Of a stretch of 64,000 nt of DNA, positions 35,806 through 44,322 are shown piece by piece. A program made the position numbers and the translations under genes. Position 1 is the first letter of the stretch, and each line of letters opens with the position of its first letter. Source of the DNA: Bradyrhizobium sp. MOS002 (GTDB lineage: Bacteria; Pseudomonadota; Alphaproteobacteria; Rhizobiales; Xanthobacteraceae); the NCBI RefSeq assembly GCF_003020115.1, contig NZ_PYFX01000001.1:248001-312000 (forward strand), written 5' to 3'. Under the pieces are notes generated by a model. The model had not been told where the DNA came from and ran no database searches. It saw nothing but the letters and a program-made list of their open reading frames with translations.

Positions 35806-36735
35806 ATGAAGAATTTTCTCGCATTTTTTCTGATTCTGGGCGTGACGGCAGCCTCCGCACACGGCCCCTTGCCGGCGCGGCCGGCCGCGCCCTCCGACCT
35901 CGTCCGGGTGGGCCTCACCGACAATGACACCACCGCGGGCGGCACCGCGCGGCTGTGCGAGCAGGTCACCTTCTCGCGCGGCCTGCGCTACGGCGAGAGC
36001 GAAGCCAATGTGCTCGATGTCGCCGCCAGCACGACCAAGGCGGACACGCCGCGGCCGGTGCTGCTGTTCGTGGCCGGCGACACCTTCACCGGCGACCGCG
36101 CCGCGCCGGAGCTGTCGCGCCAGATCCAGGACCAGGCCATGTGCTTTGCGGCACGCAACGAGATGATCGGCGTGCGCGTCAATTATCGACTGGCGCCCTC
36201 GGCGACGTGGCCGGCGGGTGCGACCGACGTGGCGGCGGCGCTGTCCTGGATCCACGGCAATATCGACCTGTTCAACGGCGATGCCCGCGAGATCGTCGCG
36301 GTCGGCTACGGCGCCGGTGCGTTCCATGTCGCCACCCTGCTGGCCCATCCCGAGCTCCAGACCGACCGCGCCGATGTCGCGGCGGTCGTGCTGATATCCG
36401 GGGTCTACCGCGCCGGCAAGGACGCGAGCGACAGCGAGAAGGCCTATCTCGGCAGCGACGTCAGCCAGTACAACACGCGTTCGGTGTTCCCCGGCATCCT
36501 CAACGTCGACGTCCCGATCGTGCTGGCCTGGGCCGCGGATGATTCCGCCGGCATCACGGCGCAGGGCGAAACCCTGAAGAAGACGCTCTGCGGCGCCGGC
36601 CATTGTCCGCGTAGCGCGCTGCTGCGCAGCCGCGACGGCATCGCGAGCGCTTTCGGCCTCGACGGCTCCGGCGACAGCCTCGCCGAGCCGACCCTGCTGC
36701 TGGTGCATCAGCTCGAGGCGCGCGGTCTGCCGTAA
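35806..36735 (+). CDS. Exported alpha/beta-hydrolase-fold protein lacking the catalytic serine
   Basis: 309 residues from the ATG beginning MKNFLAFFLILGV, a signal peptide ending near ASAHG. The carboxylesterase/lipase fold is recognisable from VRVNYRLAPSATWPAGATD, the usual sequence before the nucleophile elbow. At the elbow the expected G-x-S-x-G reads G-Y-G-A-G (Gly169 in place of Ser; codon GGC), and the oxyanion HGGG motif is replaced by VAGDTF. The protein is therefore probably catalytically dead or uses another mechanism. It may bind an ester-like ligand. Confidence 0.8.
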   Translation: MKNFLAFFLILGVTAASAHGPLPARPAAPSDLVRVGLTDNDTTAGGTARLCEQVTFSRGLRYGESEANVLDVAASTTKADTPRPVLLFVAGDTFTGDRAAPELSRQIQDQAMCFAARNEMIGVRVNYRLAPSATWPAGATDVAAALSWIHGNIDLFNGDAREIVAVGYGAGAFHVATLLAHPELQTDRADVAAVVLISGVYRAGKDASDSEKAYLGSDVSQYNTRSVFPGILNVDVPIVLAWAADDSAGITAQGETLKKTLCGAGHCPRSALLRSRDGIASAFGLDGSGDSLAEPTLLLVHQLEARGLP

Positions 36736-36765
36736 GGGTTTGCCAGCGATACGCTAACGACACAC

Positions 36766-36952
36766 CATTTGCTGGGCCCCCCTCTTCCCCGCCCTCCCCC
36801 ACAAGGGGGGAGGGAGCGCAGTGGAGCGCGTGGCTTCTTTGTGCGCTCGTCGTTATGAAGCCAATGAGTCAGAGTGCCCTCGCCACAGGTAAGGTGCGTT
36901 CCCTCCCCCTTGTGGGGGAGGGTTAGGGAGAGGGGTGCCACACGGGGACTCC
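36766..36952. repeat. Long GC-rich intergenic repeat, family D, copy 1 (fills most of a 384-bp gap)
   Basis: The element begins CATTTGCTGGGC, holds CCGCCCTCCCCCACAAGGGG and GGGAGGGAGCGCAGTG, and later the inverse block CGTTCCCTCCCCCTTGTGGG, ending near CACGGGGACTC. A matching element in the same orientation lies at 38361-38545, on the other side of the binding-protein gene. The rest of the gap (36953-37119) holds no gene or clear signal. Confidence 0.75.
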
Positions 36953-37119
36953 CTCGATTGTCGGCGCGTCAGCACGCTTGCCCCTTTTCCTCGGGCAGAC
37001 AGCTGCCTTGCAGAAGAGGTCCTTCAAGCCACAGCGTTGCCAAACGCTTGACGTAGATCAACTCGCCTTGCTGGGGATTGAGCCGACCTCGATGAGGGGC
37101 CAACGTCAAGGTATCGGGC

Positions 37120-38343
37120 ATGCACATCTCCGGCAGGATGCTGTTCGTGTTGATGGTTGCCCTGGCATCGCTCGGGGCGATGTCGCAGGAGCGTGCCGAT
37201 CAACCCACCGCCGACAACGAAATCCGCATCGGCAATGTCATGCCGTATTCGGGACCGCTCTCGGAGTTCGGCGCCATCGGGCAGGCGGAAGCCGCCTATT
37301 TCGACATGGTCAATGCGCGCGGCGGCATCAACGGCCGCAAGATCCGCTTCATCACCCGCGACGACAATTCCGACCCGACCACCGCGCTGGAGCTGACCCG
37401 CAACCTGGTCGAGAAGGACGATGTGCATTTGATGTTCGGCTCGTTCGGCACGCCGGGCAATCTCGCCGCGCGCTGGTATCTGAACGAGAAGAAGATTCCG
37501 CAGCTGTTCGTCGCCTCCGGCGATGAGGAGCTGAGCCAGGCCAAGGCGTTTCCCTGGACCATGGGCTGGCAGCCGTCGTTCCGGTCGGAGGGGCGCATCT
37601 ACGCCAACTATCTCCAGGCCTATTATCCCAGGAAGAAGATCGTGGTGCTCTGGCAGAACGACCAGTTCGGGCGTGCGCTTCTCAAGGGCATGGAGGAAGG
37701 TCTTGGCGATCTGAACCGTCTCGTCCTCGTCGACATCGCCTTCGACATTGCCGATGAGCATCTTGACGGGCACGTCTCGATCCTCAAGCGCGCCGGCGCC
37801 GATATTTTCGTCTTTCTCGGCGTGCCCTCGACGGCGGCCAAGGTGATCAAGCTGGCGGCGGCACTGAAATGGCGCCCGGTCTTCATCGTCAACGATGCCT
37901 CCGCCTCGATCGCCAATGCGATGGCGCCCGCAGGCCTGGAGAATTCCTCCGGCGTGATCTCGGCCGCCTTTCTGAAGGACCCGAGCGATCCCGCGTGGAA
38001 AGACGACCCCGCCATGAAGGACTGGTTCGCCTTCATGGACAAATACCATCACGTCGAAAGCACCAACAACAGCGCGGCGCTCTATGGCTATGCCGCGGCC
38101 GAGGCGCTGACGCAGGTGCTGAAACAATGCGGCGACGATTTCTCGCGTGAGAACATCATGCGTCAGGCGGCTTCGCTGAAGAATTATCAGCCCTCGGTCG
38201 CCCTGCCCAACATCAGGATGAACACCTCGCCGAACAGCTACCTGCCGATCAGGCAGATGCGGCTGGTCCAGTTCGACGGCCGTTCCTGGCAACCCTTCGG
38301 CGACGTGATCGAAACCGCCTTCACGGAAGGCGCGGCGCGGTGA
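37120..38343 (+). CDS. Branched-chain-amino-acid-type ABC substrate-binding protein (Leu/Ile/Val family), orphan
   Basis: 407 residues from the ATG at 37120; a second ATG six codons on is possible. An N-terminal hydrophobic stretch (MLFVLMVALASLGAMS) acts as a signal peptide. The mature protein is a periplasmic-binding-protein type I fold with IRIGNVMPYSGPLSEFGAIG and VEKDDVHLMFGSFGTPGNLA. No LivHMGF partners are nearby. The gene with its flanks is bracketed by two family D repeats in direct orientation. Confidence 0.88.
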   Translation: MHISGRMLFVLMVALASLGAMSQERADQPTADNEIRIGNVMPYSGPLSEFGAIGQAEAAYFDMVNARGGINGRKIRFITRDDNSDPTTALELTRNLVEKDDVHLMFGSFGTPGNLAARWYLNEKKIPQLFVASGDEELSQAKAFPWTMGWQPSFRSEGRIYANYLQAYYPRKKIVVLWQNDQFGRALLKGMEEGLGDLNRLVLVDIAFDIADEHLDGHVSILKRAGADIFVFLGVPSTAAKVIKLAAALKWRPVFIVNDASASIANAMAPAGLENSSGVISAAFLKDPSDPAWKDDPAMKDWFAFMDKYHHVESTNNSAALYGYAAAEALTQVLKQCGDDFSRENIMRQAASLKNYQPSVALPNIRMNTSPNSYLPIRQMRLVQFDGRSWQPFGDVIETAFTEGAAR

Positions 38344-38360
38344 GGTGACCGACGCCCACC

Positions 38361-38545
38361 TTTTGCTGGGCTACCCCTCTCCCCCGCCCTCCCCCACAAG
38401 GGGGGAGGGAGCGCAGTGTGCCGCGCAGTGAGGGCTGGGCTCACAAGCTCAGTGAGTTCACCGCCCCAAAGCCATTGTCGTCACCCTGACGTAGCCACAC
38501 GCACAACTGCGTTCCCTCCCCCCTTGCGGGGCCGCACGGGGACTC
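38361..38545. repeat. Long GC-rich intergenic repeat, family D, copy 2
   Basis: It begins CCACCTTTTGCTGGGC, shares CCGCCCTCCCCCACAAGGGG and GGGAGGGAGCGCAGTG with copy 1, has a shortened inverse block CGTTCCCTCCCCCCTTGCGG and ends CGCACGGGGACTC. Same orientation as copy 1. Confidence 0.75.
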
Positions 38546-38585
38546 TCGCGATCACAAAAGCCGCTCCGCAAGTCTGTCCGCTTCC

Positions 38586-40148
38586 TCACGCCGGCTTCAG
38601 CGAGGCCAGCGCGTTCTCCAGCAGCGAGCGCACCCGCGCCGTGTCGCCGGATTTCACCACCGCAGGGTCGAGATAGAGCTCCAGCCCCGGCGCTCGCTCG
38701 GTGATGATCCCGCTCGTTTCGGCCGCCGTGTCGTTCAGCGCGTCGACCGAATAGGGAATGATCTCGCGGCTGATGCCCTTCATCGTGATCGCGGGCAAGG
38801 CGTGGGCGCGGACGATGTCGCTGACCAGCGCGAAGGTTTCGTAGCTCAGCACGATGCCGCCGGGCTCGGCGATCGATTGCAGGCGCGCGGCGAGGTTCGC
38901 CTCGGCACCTATGATGGTGTAGTCCATGCGGTCGCTGCTGCCGAAATTGCCGACGTTGCAATAGCCGGAATTGATTCCCATGCGGGCCTTGAACGGCAGC
39001 TCGATGCCGGAGGCGCGCCATTTTGCATTGAGCTCGGTGAGGCGGTGCTGCATGCGCCAGGCCATCTGGAGGCAGGCCTGCGCGTCGGCGCGGTCGCCCT
39101 TGGTCTCGGGGTCGCCGAAGAAGATCAGCATGGCATCGCCGATGAACTTGTCGACGGTCCCGCCATATTCGTGGGCGACCGCCGACATCTCGGTGAAATA
39201 TTCGTTGAGGAGCTGGGTCAGCAACTCCGGCTGGAGCCGCTCCGCCGTCGCGGTGAAGTTCTGGATGTCCGAGAAGAAGATGGTGAGCTTCTTGCGCTCG
39301 GTGTGGATGGTGACGTCCTTCTGGCCGGAGAAGATGCTCCGGTAGACCTGTGGCGGAATGTAGCGCGAGATCTTCATCGAGAGCGAGGCGAGGAAATCGT
39401 TGGCGGATTCGAGCTCCTTGTTCATGCCCTTGATGCGGCTCGCCTGACGGCGCTGCAGCGAGAGGAACGACAAGCCGCTGCCGGCAGCGATCAGGAAGTA
39501 GGCCAGCAAAAACTTGAACGAGAAGATGTTGGCGGCGATCGGCTGGGCGATGATCACCTCCTGGATGCCTCTGACGTCGCCGACCTTCCAGTCCTTCTTC
39601 GGGCTCTCGGGGTGGCTGTTGTGGCAGCTGACACAGGCCGGGCCCATCGTCACCGGAGCGATCAGCCGGACCTTGTCGTTGAACAGCGACGTCTCGGTCT
39701 CGACGATCTTCTGCTCGGGATCCGCGCGCAGAGCTTCCAGCGCATCCTTCTCGAACTTGTCGAGCTGGTGCGGAGCGCGGTTCTGGAACGGAAAGTCCGA
39801 GACGAAGCGGTAGGTGATGTTTTCCTGCTGCGCCCCGATCACCCGCCCGAGTTCCAGCGACAATGTCGCCGGGATCGGAATCGCGCCGGGGACGGATTCG
39901 TAGTTGTGAACGACCCTCGTCGAGCCATTTGGATTGGCGAGGATGCGACCGACCACGTTGGACGCATAATAGCTGCGCACGCTGGTAATGACCGAATTGA
40001 GATCGGCGGCCTGCCGGCGCAGCGCCGTCTTGCTCAGCTCCGTCAGGTCCAGCCACACGGCCAGCGGCAGGGCGAGCAGCAGGAAGGCGATCGCGGCACC
40101 GGTCAGGATGCCGCTCTTGCGCTGCTCTTCGGAGATCTCTTGCTTCAC
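38586..40148 (-). CDS. Membrane adenylate cyclase with c-type haem (Tll0287/DUF3365-like) sensor domain
   Basis: 520 residues from a GTG with GGAG seven bases upstream. Membrane helix about 15-33; periplasmic domain with one covalent haem motif, CVSCH in MGPACVSCHNSHPES; second helix about 210-228; class III cyclase domain about 285-480. The cyclase has both metal aspartates (FFSDIQNF, FIGDAMLIF), the Lys/Asp pair specifying ATP (VDKFIGD, MDYTIIG) and Asn-x3-Arg in ANLAARL. All catalytic residues are present, so cAMP synthesis controlled by haem redox or gas binding is expected. Confidence 0.88.
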   Translation of the reverse strand: MKQEISEEQRKSGILTGAAIAFLLLALPLAVWLDLTELSKTALRRQAADLNSVITSVRSYYASNVVGRILANPNGSTRVVHNYESVPGAIPIPATLSLELGRVIGAQQENITYRFVSDFPFQNRAPHQLDKFEKDALEALRADPEQKIVETETSLFNDKVRLIAPVTMGPACVSCHNSHPESPKKDWKVGDVRGIQEVIIAQPIAANIFSFKFLLAYFLIAAGSGLSFLSLQRRQASRIKGMNKELESANDFLASLSMKISRYIPPQVYRSIFSGQKDVTIHTERKKLTIFFSDIQNFTATAERLQPELLTQLLNEYFTEMSAVAHEYGGTVDKFIGDAMLIFFGDPETKGDRADAQACLQMAWRMQHRLTELNAKWRASGIELPFKARMGINSGYCNVGNFGSSDRMDYTIIGAEANLAARLQSIAEPGGIVLSYETFALVSDIVRAHALPAITMKGISREIIPYSVDALNDTAAETSGIITERAPGLELYLDPAVVKSGDTARVRSLLENALASLKPA

Positions 40149-40326
40149 TCTTTGGCTCCGTGATGAGTGTTCTTGGCTTGAACCGGGGGGATTTGCTGCA
40201 CAGAGCCAATAAACGCGCTCCCGCGCAACCCCATTTTATGGTGGTCGTGCCAAGCGGCTTTTCGTTTCATGGCGAATGTCTAAGATCGGCATTAATCTGC
40301 ATTCACTCCGCCGGGAGATCCACCAA

Positions 40327-41418
40327 ATGACCGAGACCATCCGTATCAAGCGCTTCAATGCGCGCCCCGTGATCGTGCCGATGAACCTCCCGCTCAAGAC
40401 CTCGACCGGGGCTGTCGCAAAGGCGCCGCTGGTGCTGATCGACTGCGAGACCGACCTCGGCGCAACCGGGCACGCCTATCTGTTCTCGATCACCCCCTCG
40501 GCCTTGAAGCCGCTGACGGCGATGGTCGCGGAAATGTCGGAGCTGCTTGCGGGCGATGAGCTGCTACCGTTCGAGATCGAGCGCAAGCTGACCCAGCGCT
40601 TCACCCTGCTCGGGCTCGCCGGCCTGCAGCGGCTGGCGCAATCCGGCATCGACATGGCGGCATGGGACGCGCTGGCCCGCGCTCGAAGCCTGCCGCTGGC
40701 GCGCCTGCTCGGCGGCGCGCCGAAGCCGGTTCCGGCCTACAATTCGAAGGGGCTCGGCATCATGCCGGCGGGTGCCGCGGTGGAGGAAGCCCACAAGTTG
40801 CTGGCTGAGGGCTTTCAGGCCGCGAAGATCCGCGTCGGCCGCCCCGATGCGCGGGAAGACCTGAAAGTGGTGCGCGCGGTGCGCAAGGCCGTCGGCGACG
40901 ACGTGACGCTGATGTGCGACTACAACCAGGCTCTGACGGTCACCGAGGCGATCCGCCGCGGCGAGATGCTCGACGACGAGGGCCTTACCTGGATCGAGGA
41001 GCCGATTCGTCACGACGATTATGAGGGCTGCGCCCGTATCGCGGATGCGCTGCGCACCCCGGTTCAGATCGGCGAGAATTTCGACAGCGCGTTCGCGATG
41101 CAATCCGCGCTCTCCGCTGAGTCCTGCGACTACGTGATGCCCGACGTGCAGCGCATCGGCGGCGTCACCGGCTGGCTGCGCGCCGCCGCGCTGGCGCACG
41201 CCGCCGGGATCGAGATGTCGACGCATCTGTTCTCGGAAGTCAGCGCGCATCTGCTCTGCGTAACGCCGACAGCACACTGGCTGGAATATGTCGACTGGGC
41301 CGACGCGGTACTGGCGACGCGTCTGAAAATCAAGGATGGCTGTGCCCTGCCGGGCGAAGAGCCCGGCAACGGCATTGCGTGGGACGAGGCGGCGGTTGCC
41401 AAATATCTTGTGACATAG
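40327..41418 (+). CDS. Mandelate racemase family enzyme with Lys166-to-Arg substitution
   Basis: 363 residues, ATG after a GGGAG run. The C-terminal half tracks Pseudomonas putida mandelate racemase nearly residue for residue with a constant +3 offset from that numbering: Lys164 is Lys167, Asp195 is Asp198, Asn197 is Asn200, Glu221 is Glu224, Glu247 is Glu250, His297 is His300 and Glu317 is Glu320. Lys166, the S-specific base, is Arg169 (AAKIRVG in place of VKTKIG). This is a racemase-group member that may have another substrate or slow racemisation. Confidence 0.87.
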   Translation: MTETIRIKRFNARPVIVPMNLPLKTSTGAVAKAPLVLIDCETDLGATGHAYLFSITPSALKPLTAMVAEMSELLAGDELLPFEIERKLTQRFTLLGLAGLQRLAQSGIDMAAWDALARARSLPLARLLGGAPKPVPAYNSKGLGIMPAGAAVEEAHKLLAEGFQAAKIRVGRPDAREDLKVVRAVRKAVGDDVTLMCDYNQALTVTEAIRRGEMLDDEGLTWIEEPIRHDDYEGCARIADALRTPVQIGENFDSAFAMQSALSAESCDYVMPDVQRIGGVTGWLRAAALAHAAGIEMSTHLFSEVSAHLLCVTPTAHWLEYVDWADAVLATRLKIKDGCALPGEEPGNGIAWDEAAVAKYLVT

Positions 41419-41427
41419 GGCCGCCTC

Positions 41428-41850
41428 TTACTCCCGAACGGCGGCGACCATGTTCAGCTCGACCGGCGCGCCCCGCGGCAATTCGGCGACACCGACGGAG
41501 GTACGCGCGTGGCGACCGCGCTCACCTAGGCGCTCGATCAGCCGGTCGGAGGCACCGTTCATGACTTGCGACTGCTGGGTAAATCCAGGCGCTGACGCAA
41601 TGTAGCCGACGAGCTGCAGGACCTGGACGATCCTGTCCTCGCCACCCGTTGCGTGATTGATGGCCGCAATGCAGAGATCGGCGCAGAGGGCTGCCGCCTC
41701 CTGTGCGGCCGCGATGTCGACATTTGCGCCGACCTTGCCCGCATACAGCAGGTCTTCGCCGCGACGTGGCAGCTGACCGCTGACATACGCAATTCCACTA
41801 TGGATGATCACCGGCAAGTAGTTGCCGCCGGGCTTGTTCACGCTCCTCAT
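41428..41850 (-). CDS. RidA (YjgF/YER057c) family enamine/imine deaminase
   Basis: 140 residues from an ATG with AGGG upstream; an in-frame extension to 41979 has no counterpart in the family. The RidA core shows YVSGQLPRRGEDL, LCIAAINHATGG and the C-terminal active-site stretch ARTSVGVAELPRGAPVELNM, with Arg and Glu residues that bind the substrate carboxylate. It destroys reactive 2-aminoacrylate-type imines in the cytoplasm. It is convergent with the racemase gene, ten bp apart. Confidence 0.9.
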   Translation of the reverse strand: MRSVNKPGGNYLPVIIHSGIAYVSGQLPRRGEDLLYAGKVGANVDIAAAQEAAALCADLCIAAINHATGGEDRIVQVLQLVGYIASAPGFTQQSQVMNGASDRLIERLGERGRHARTSVGVAELPRGAPVELNMVAAVRE

Positions 41851-41969
41851 TTCGATAACCCTGCCTTCATTTCTCGCTGCCGTGGTGGGCGGCCGGACAA
41901 TGGCAGGCGGGGAATCGCGGATCAAGCTGCGCATTGCACCGAGGTGGTGCGCACGATAACGATCCCCCC

Positions 41970-42425
41970 ATGACCACATGGCGCCCTCATTCGAACATCC
42001 GGGTCGTCGCGATCGGCCTGCACTGGCGGAACGACCGGCTGCTCGCGGCCGAGGTGCGTGACGATGCGGGGCGGATCAAGGGCGTGCGTCCGCTCGGCGG
42101 CGAGATCGAGTTCGGCGAGAGCTGGCGGGCCGCGATGGTGCGTGAGTTCCACGAGGAGCTCGGTGTCGGGATCACCATCACCAGCGAGCCGATGGTGATG
42201 GAGAATATTTTCGTGCACGAAGGATCGACCGGGCACGAGGTGATGTTCATCGCCGAGGTCGCGTTTCCGGATGGCGCGTTCGCCGGCCAGGACCGTATTG
42301 ATTTCCGCGAGGATAATGGAGAAGAGATCGTCGCGCGCTGGTTTGATCTTGGCGAGCTCGATGTGGCGGGCGGCCCGAGCCTTTATCCAACCGGATTGAA
42401 GGAGTTGCTGCTCGGAAGGCGATGA
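41970..42425 (+). CDS. NUDIX hydrolase
   Basis: 151 residues. The Nudix box is complete, with the pattern G-x5-E-x7-REFHEELGV; the first part reads GGEIEFGESWRAAM. Sequence before it (VRPLGGEIEFG) and WFDLGEL near the end are usual for MutT/NudA-type proteins. The substrate, a nucleoside diphosphate linked to some moiety, cannot be predicted. The ribosome site is weak, the ATG at 41970 being preceded by a C-run. Confidence 0.88.
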   Translation: MTTWRPHSNIRVVAIGLHWRNDRLLAAEVRDDAGRIKGVRPLGGEIEFGESWRAAMVREFHEELGVGITITSEPMVMENIFVHEGSTGHEVMFIAEVAFPDGAFAGQDRIDFREDNGEEIVARWFDLGELDVAGGPSLYPTGLKELLLGRR

Positions 42426-42451
42426 GCCGAACACGTTGCTGCTTGCACATC

Positions 42452-42529
42452 GTCATTCCGAGCGCAGCGAAGCAATCCAGAACCCCTCCGCGGAAACAGT
42501 CTGGATTGCTTCGCTGCGCTCGGAATGAC
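42452..42529. repeat. Palindromic intergenic repeat, family B, copy 2
   Basis: Arms GTCATTCCGAGCGCAGCGAA and the inverse ending CGCTCGGAATGAC enclose GCAATCCAGA/TCTGGATTGC blocks, matching the copies at 15078 and 63724. Confidence 0.85.
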
Positions 42530-42564
42530 GAGTGTGCGGCAGCAGCGCTGCCTGGCCAGCTACG

Positions 42565-42825
42565 CTACCAAACCTCCGCGCCGGGAATCTTCCTGCGCAC
42601 CGCGATGCGCTGGATCCAGATGCAGCGGCGGACGGATCTGTTGGAGCGGCCCACGGCCGAGATGCCCTCGCCGGCCTGAAGCAGCGGCGCCACGCTTTCG
42701 CGCAATGCGCGGCAGCGCTGCAGCTCGGCCTGCCAGTCGATGACCGCAGCATCGGCAAGCGACGACATCAGCGCCAGCGCCATCAGGGCAACACAGCTCG
42801 CCCGCATCATCCGCGTTCCCTTCAT
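42565..42825 (-). CDS. Small exported hypothetical protein
   Basis: 86 residues if translation starts at the ATG overlapping the stop of the upstream gene in an ATGA, or 81 from the ATG at 42810, which has AAGGGA six bases before it. The signal peptide (MMRASCVALMALALMSSLAD) is followed by a short basic domain with two cysteines (QRCRALRES, RRCIWIQRI). Family not recognised. It is probably co-expressed with the ATC-hydrolase-like gene. Confidence 0.62.
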   Translation of the reverse strand: MKGTRMMRASCVALMALALMSSLADAAVIDWQAELQRCRALRESVAPLLQAGEGISAVGRSNRSVRRCIWIQRIAVRRKIPGAEVW

Positions 42826-43307
42826 TTTGATCCGCGCTCGTCGCGCCGGTAGCGGAAATCGCATTGGGACGCGCCTTGCATGATGGTTTGCGTGCGCGTG
42901 AGCCTGACGTCGGCGCCAAATCCATCCGCGGTCGCGAAGTCGGCGGTGCAGACCAGCAGGAAACCGAGCTCCGGCGCGCCCAGCGCCTTGTAGAACTCGG
43001 CATAGGCGCATCGCGTCACGTCGAACGCAAAGACGTCCTGGGTCTGCTCGATGATGTCATAGGCGAGCGCGTCGTCGCGGGCATAGGTCTTGAACGCCGA
43101 CGCGACGGCCTTGCCGAGATCGGCTTCGTTGTTCGCGCTGTTCTTGGCCTTCCAGAATTCCTCGCCGAAGCCGCGATAGAGGTCGCCAAGCGCCTTGCGC
43201 ACCAATGCATTGGCGCGCGCCTCGCCGAGCTCGGCCTGCAACGCCTTAACCAGGGGCACCAGCACCTGCGCCTGGATCTTTGCCTGCTCGATGACGGACA
43301 CGCTCAT
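42822..43307 (-). CDS. L-2-amino-thiazoline-4-carboxylate (ATC) hydrolase-like protein
   Basis: 161 residues from the ATG at 43307 (MSVSVIEQAKIQ). The ATC hydrolase family is recognised by VTRCAYAEFYKALGAPELGF and LVCTADFATADGF, where the Cys residues and aspartates of the family are kept. In Pseudomonas the enzyme opens the thiazoline ring in conversion of DL-ATC to L-cysteine, but rhizobial homologues often stand alone as here. No ATC racemase or carbamoyl hydrolase is adjacent, so the true substrate is open. Confidence 0.8.
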   Translation of the reverse strand: MSVSVIEQAKIQAQVLVPLVKALQAELGEARANALVRKALGDLYRGFGEEFWKAKNSANNEADLGKAVASAFKTYARDDALAYDIIEQTQDVFAFDVTRCAYAEFYKALGAPELGFLLVCTADFATADGFGADVRLTRTQTIMQGASQCDFRYRRDERGSK

Positions 43308-43522
43308 GGGCAAGCTTCATCCGGGTTACTTCCACCGCAAGACGATAACTCAACTCGCTGCTCGCGGCGAGGGTTTGCCTGCCTGGTCCTGTGGGATCCG
43401 GAAGCCTACGTTTCCGTGATGTCGGGGTCATCGCCGATCGTGCAATCCTGAAAACATCGACCTGGCCACAATGGTATGACGCTCACCATTCAAATGCCGC
43501 CGGCAAATGACCAGAGGTGACC

Positions 43523-44047
43523 ATGATCCGACCCGAGATGCCTTCAGGCAATTTCACGCCACGAATGTTTTCACGGCGCCGTCAGTTTGCGGCGTTTGCC
43601 GCAGCGCTGCTTCTCGCCGCAACGTTCTGGCCGGCCGGAGGCGCACAGGCTGCCGCAAATGATGCCGAGGCACGAACCATCTTCGAGAAATTCATCGCGG
43701 CGCAGAATGCGCATGATGCGGACGCCGTGAAGGCCATGCTCCTGAATTCACCCGGCACGCTGTTGTTTGCCAGAAACATCGAGACGCACGGTCGCGATGA
43801 GGTCGCCGCGCGGTTCAAGACCTATTACGAGGGCACCTGGCACCTCGAACCCGACATGTCGAAATTCCGCGTCGCCGTGATCTCGAACGAGGTCATGCAG
43901 ATCCTCGTCCCTATCGTTTTCACGCGCGGTCTTCCGGGCAAGCCCCCACAACAAAATACGTTTCTGATCAGCCAGACCTACGTTCAGGATGCGAACGGCT
44001 GGCACGTCGCCTCCATCCTTCCGATCGCAAACACCGAACTGAAATAG
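43523..44047 (+). CDS. Exported SnoaL/NTF2-like fold protein
   Basis: 174 residues from the ATG at 43523 with AGAGG five bases upstream. An N-terminal basic stretch with SRRRQFAAFAAALLLAA forms a signal peptide with a double or triple arginine that could direct Tat export. The mature part has an NTF2/SnoaL (DUF4440-like) outline: FEKFIAAQNAHDADAVKAML, then GRDEVAARFKTYYEGTW and QTYVQDANGWHVASI. Such pockets bind small molecules; no catalytic residues can be named. Confidence 0.75.
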   Translation: MIRPEMPSGNFTPRMFSRRRQFAAFAAALLLAATFWPAGGAQAAANDAEARTIFEKFIAAQNAHDADAVKAMLLNSPGTLLFARNIETHGRDEVAARFKTYYEGTWHLEPDMSKFRVAVISNEVMQILVPIVFTRGLPGKPPQQNTFLISQTYVQDANGWHVASILPIANTELK

Positions 44048-44173
44048 GGGTATCCAGCGGGGTGTGTCGGCGAAGGAGGCCGCCGCTCCAGTCCGTCTCC
44101 GCTCTTCGAGCTACACCGGACACGCTTCCCCGTGATTTTCCAGGCTGTGCCACGCGAAGCCGAAGGCGAAGCG

Positions 44174-44248
44174 TGGTGGGCGCGACAGGGATCGAACCTG
44201 TGACCCCTACCATGTCAAGGTAGTGCTCTCCCGCTGAGCTACGCGCCC
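44174..44248 (-). tRNA. tRNA-Val (GAC)
   Basis: The complement folds as a complete cloverleaf of 75 nt including an encoded CCA end. Acceptor arm GGGCGCG pairs with CGCGCCC, D arm GCTC/GAGC, anticodon arm CTACC/GGTAG around loop TTGACAT (anticodon GAC, valine), T arm ACAGG/CCTGT around TTCGATC. Confidence 0.97.
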
Positions 44249-44322
44249 TAGATGTCGTCTAGATCGGGTCGGGTCCCTATAACGGCTCAGGGGAGCCGGT
44301 GCAAGGACGGAAGGGGGCCGAT

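Noticed and set aside
42560..43003. 147-codon minus-strand frame over the small exported gene
   Set aside because: It runs in another frame across two better-supported genes and lacks a signal peptide or ribosome site.
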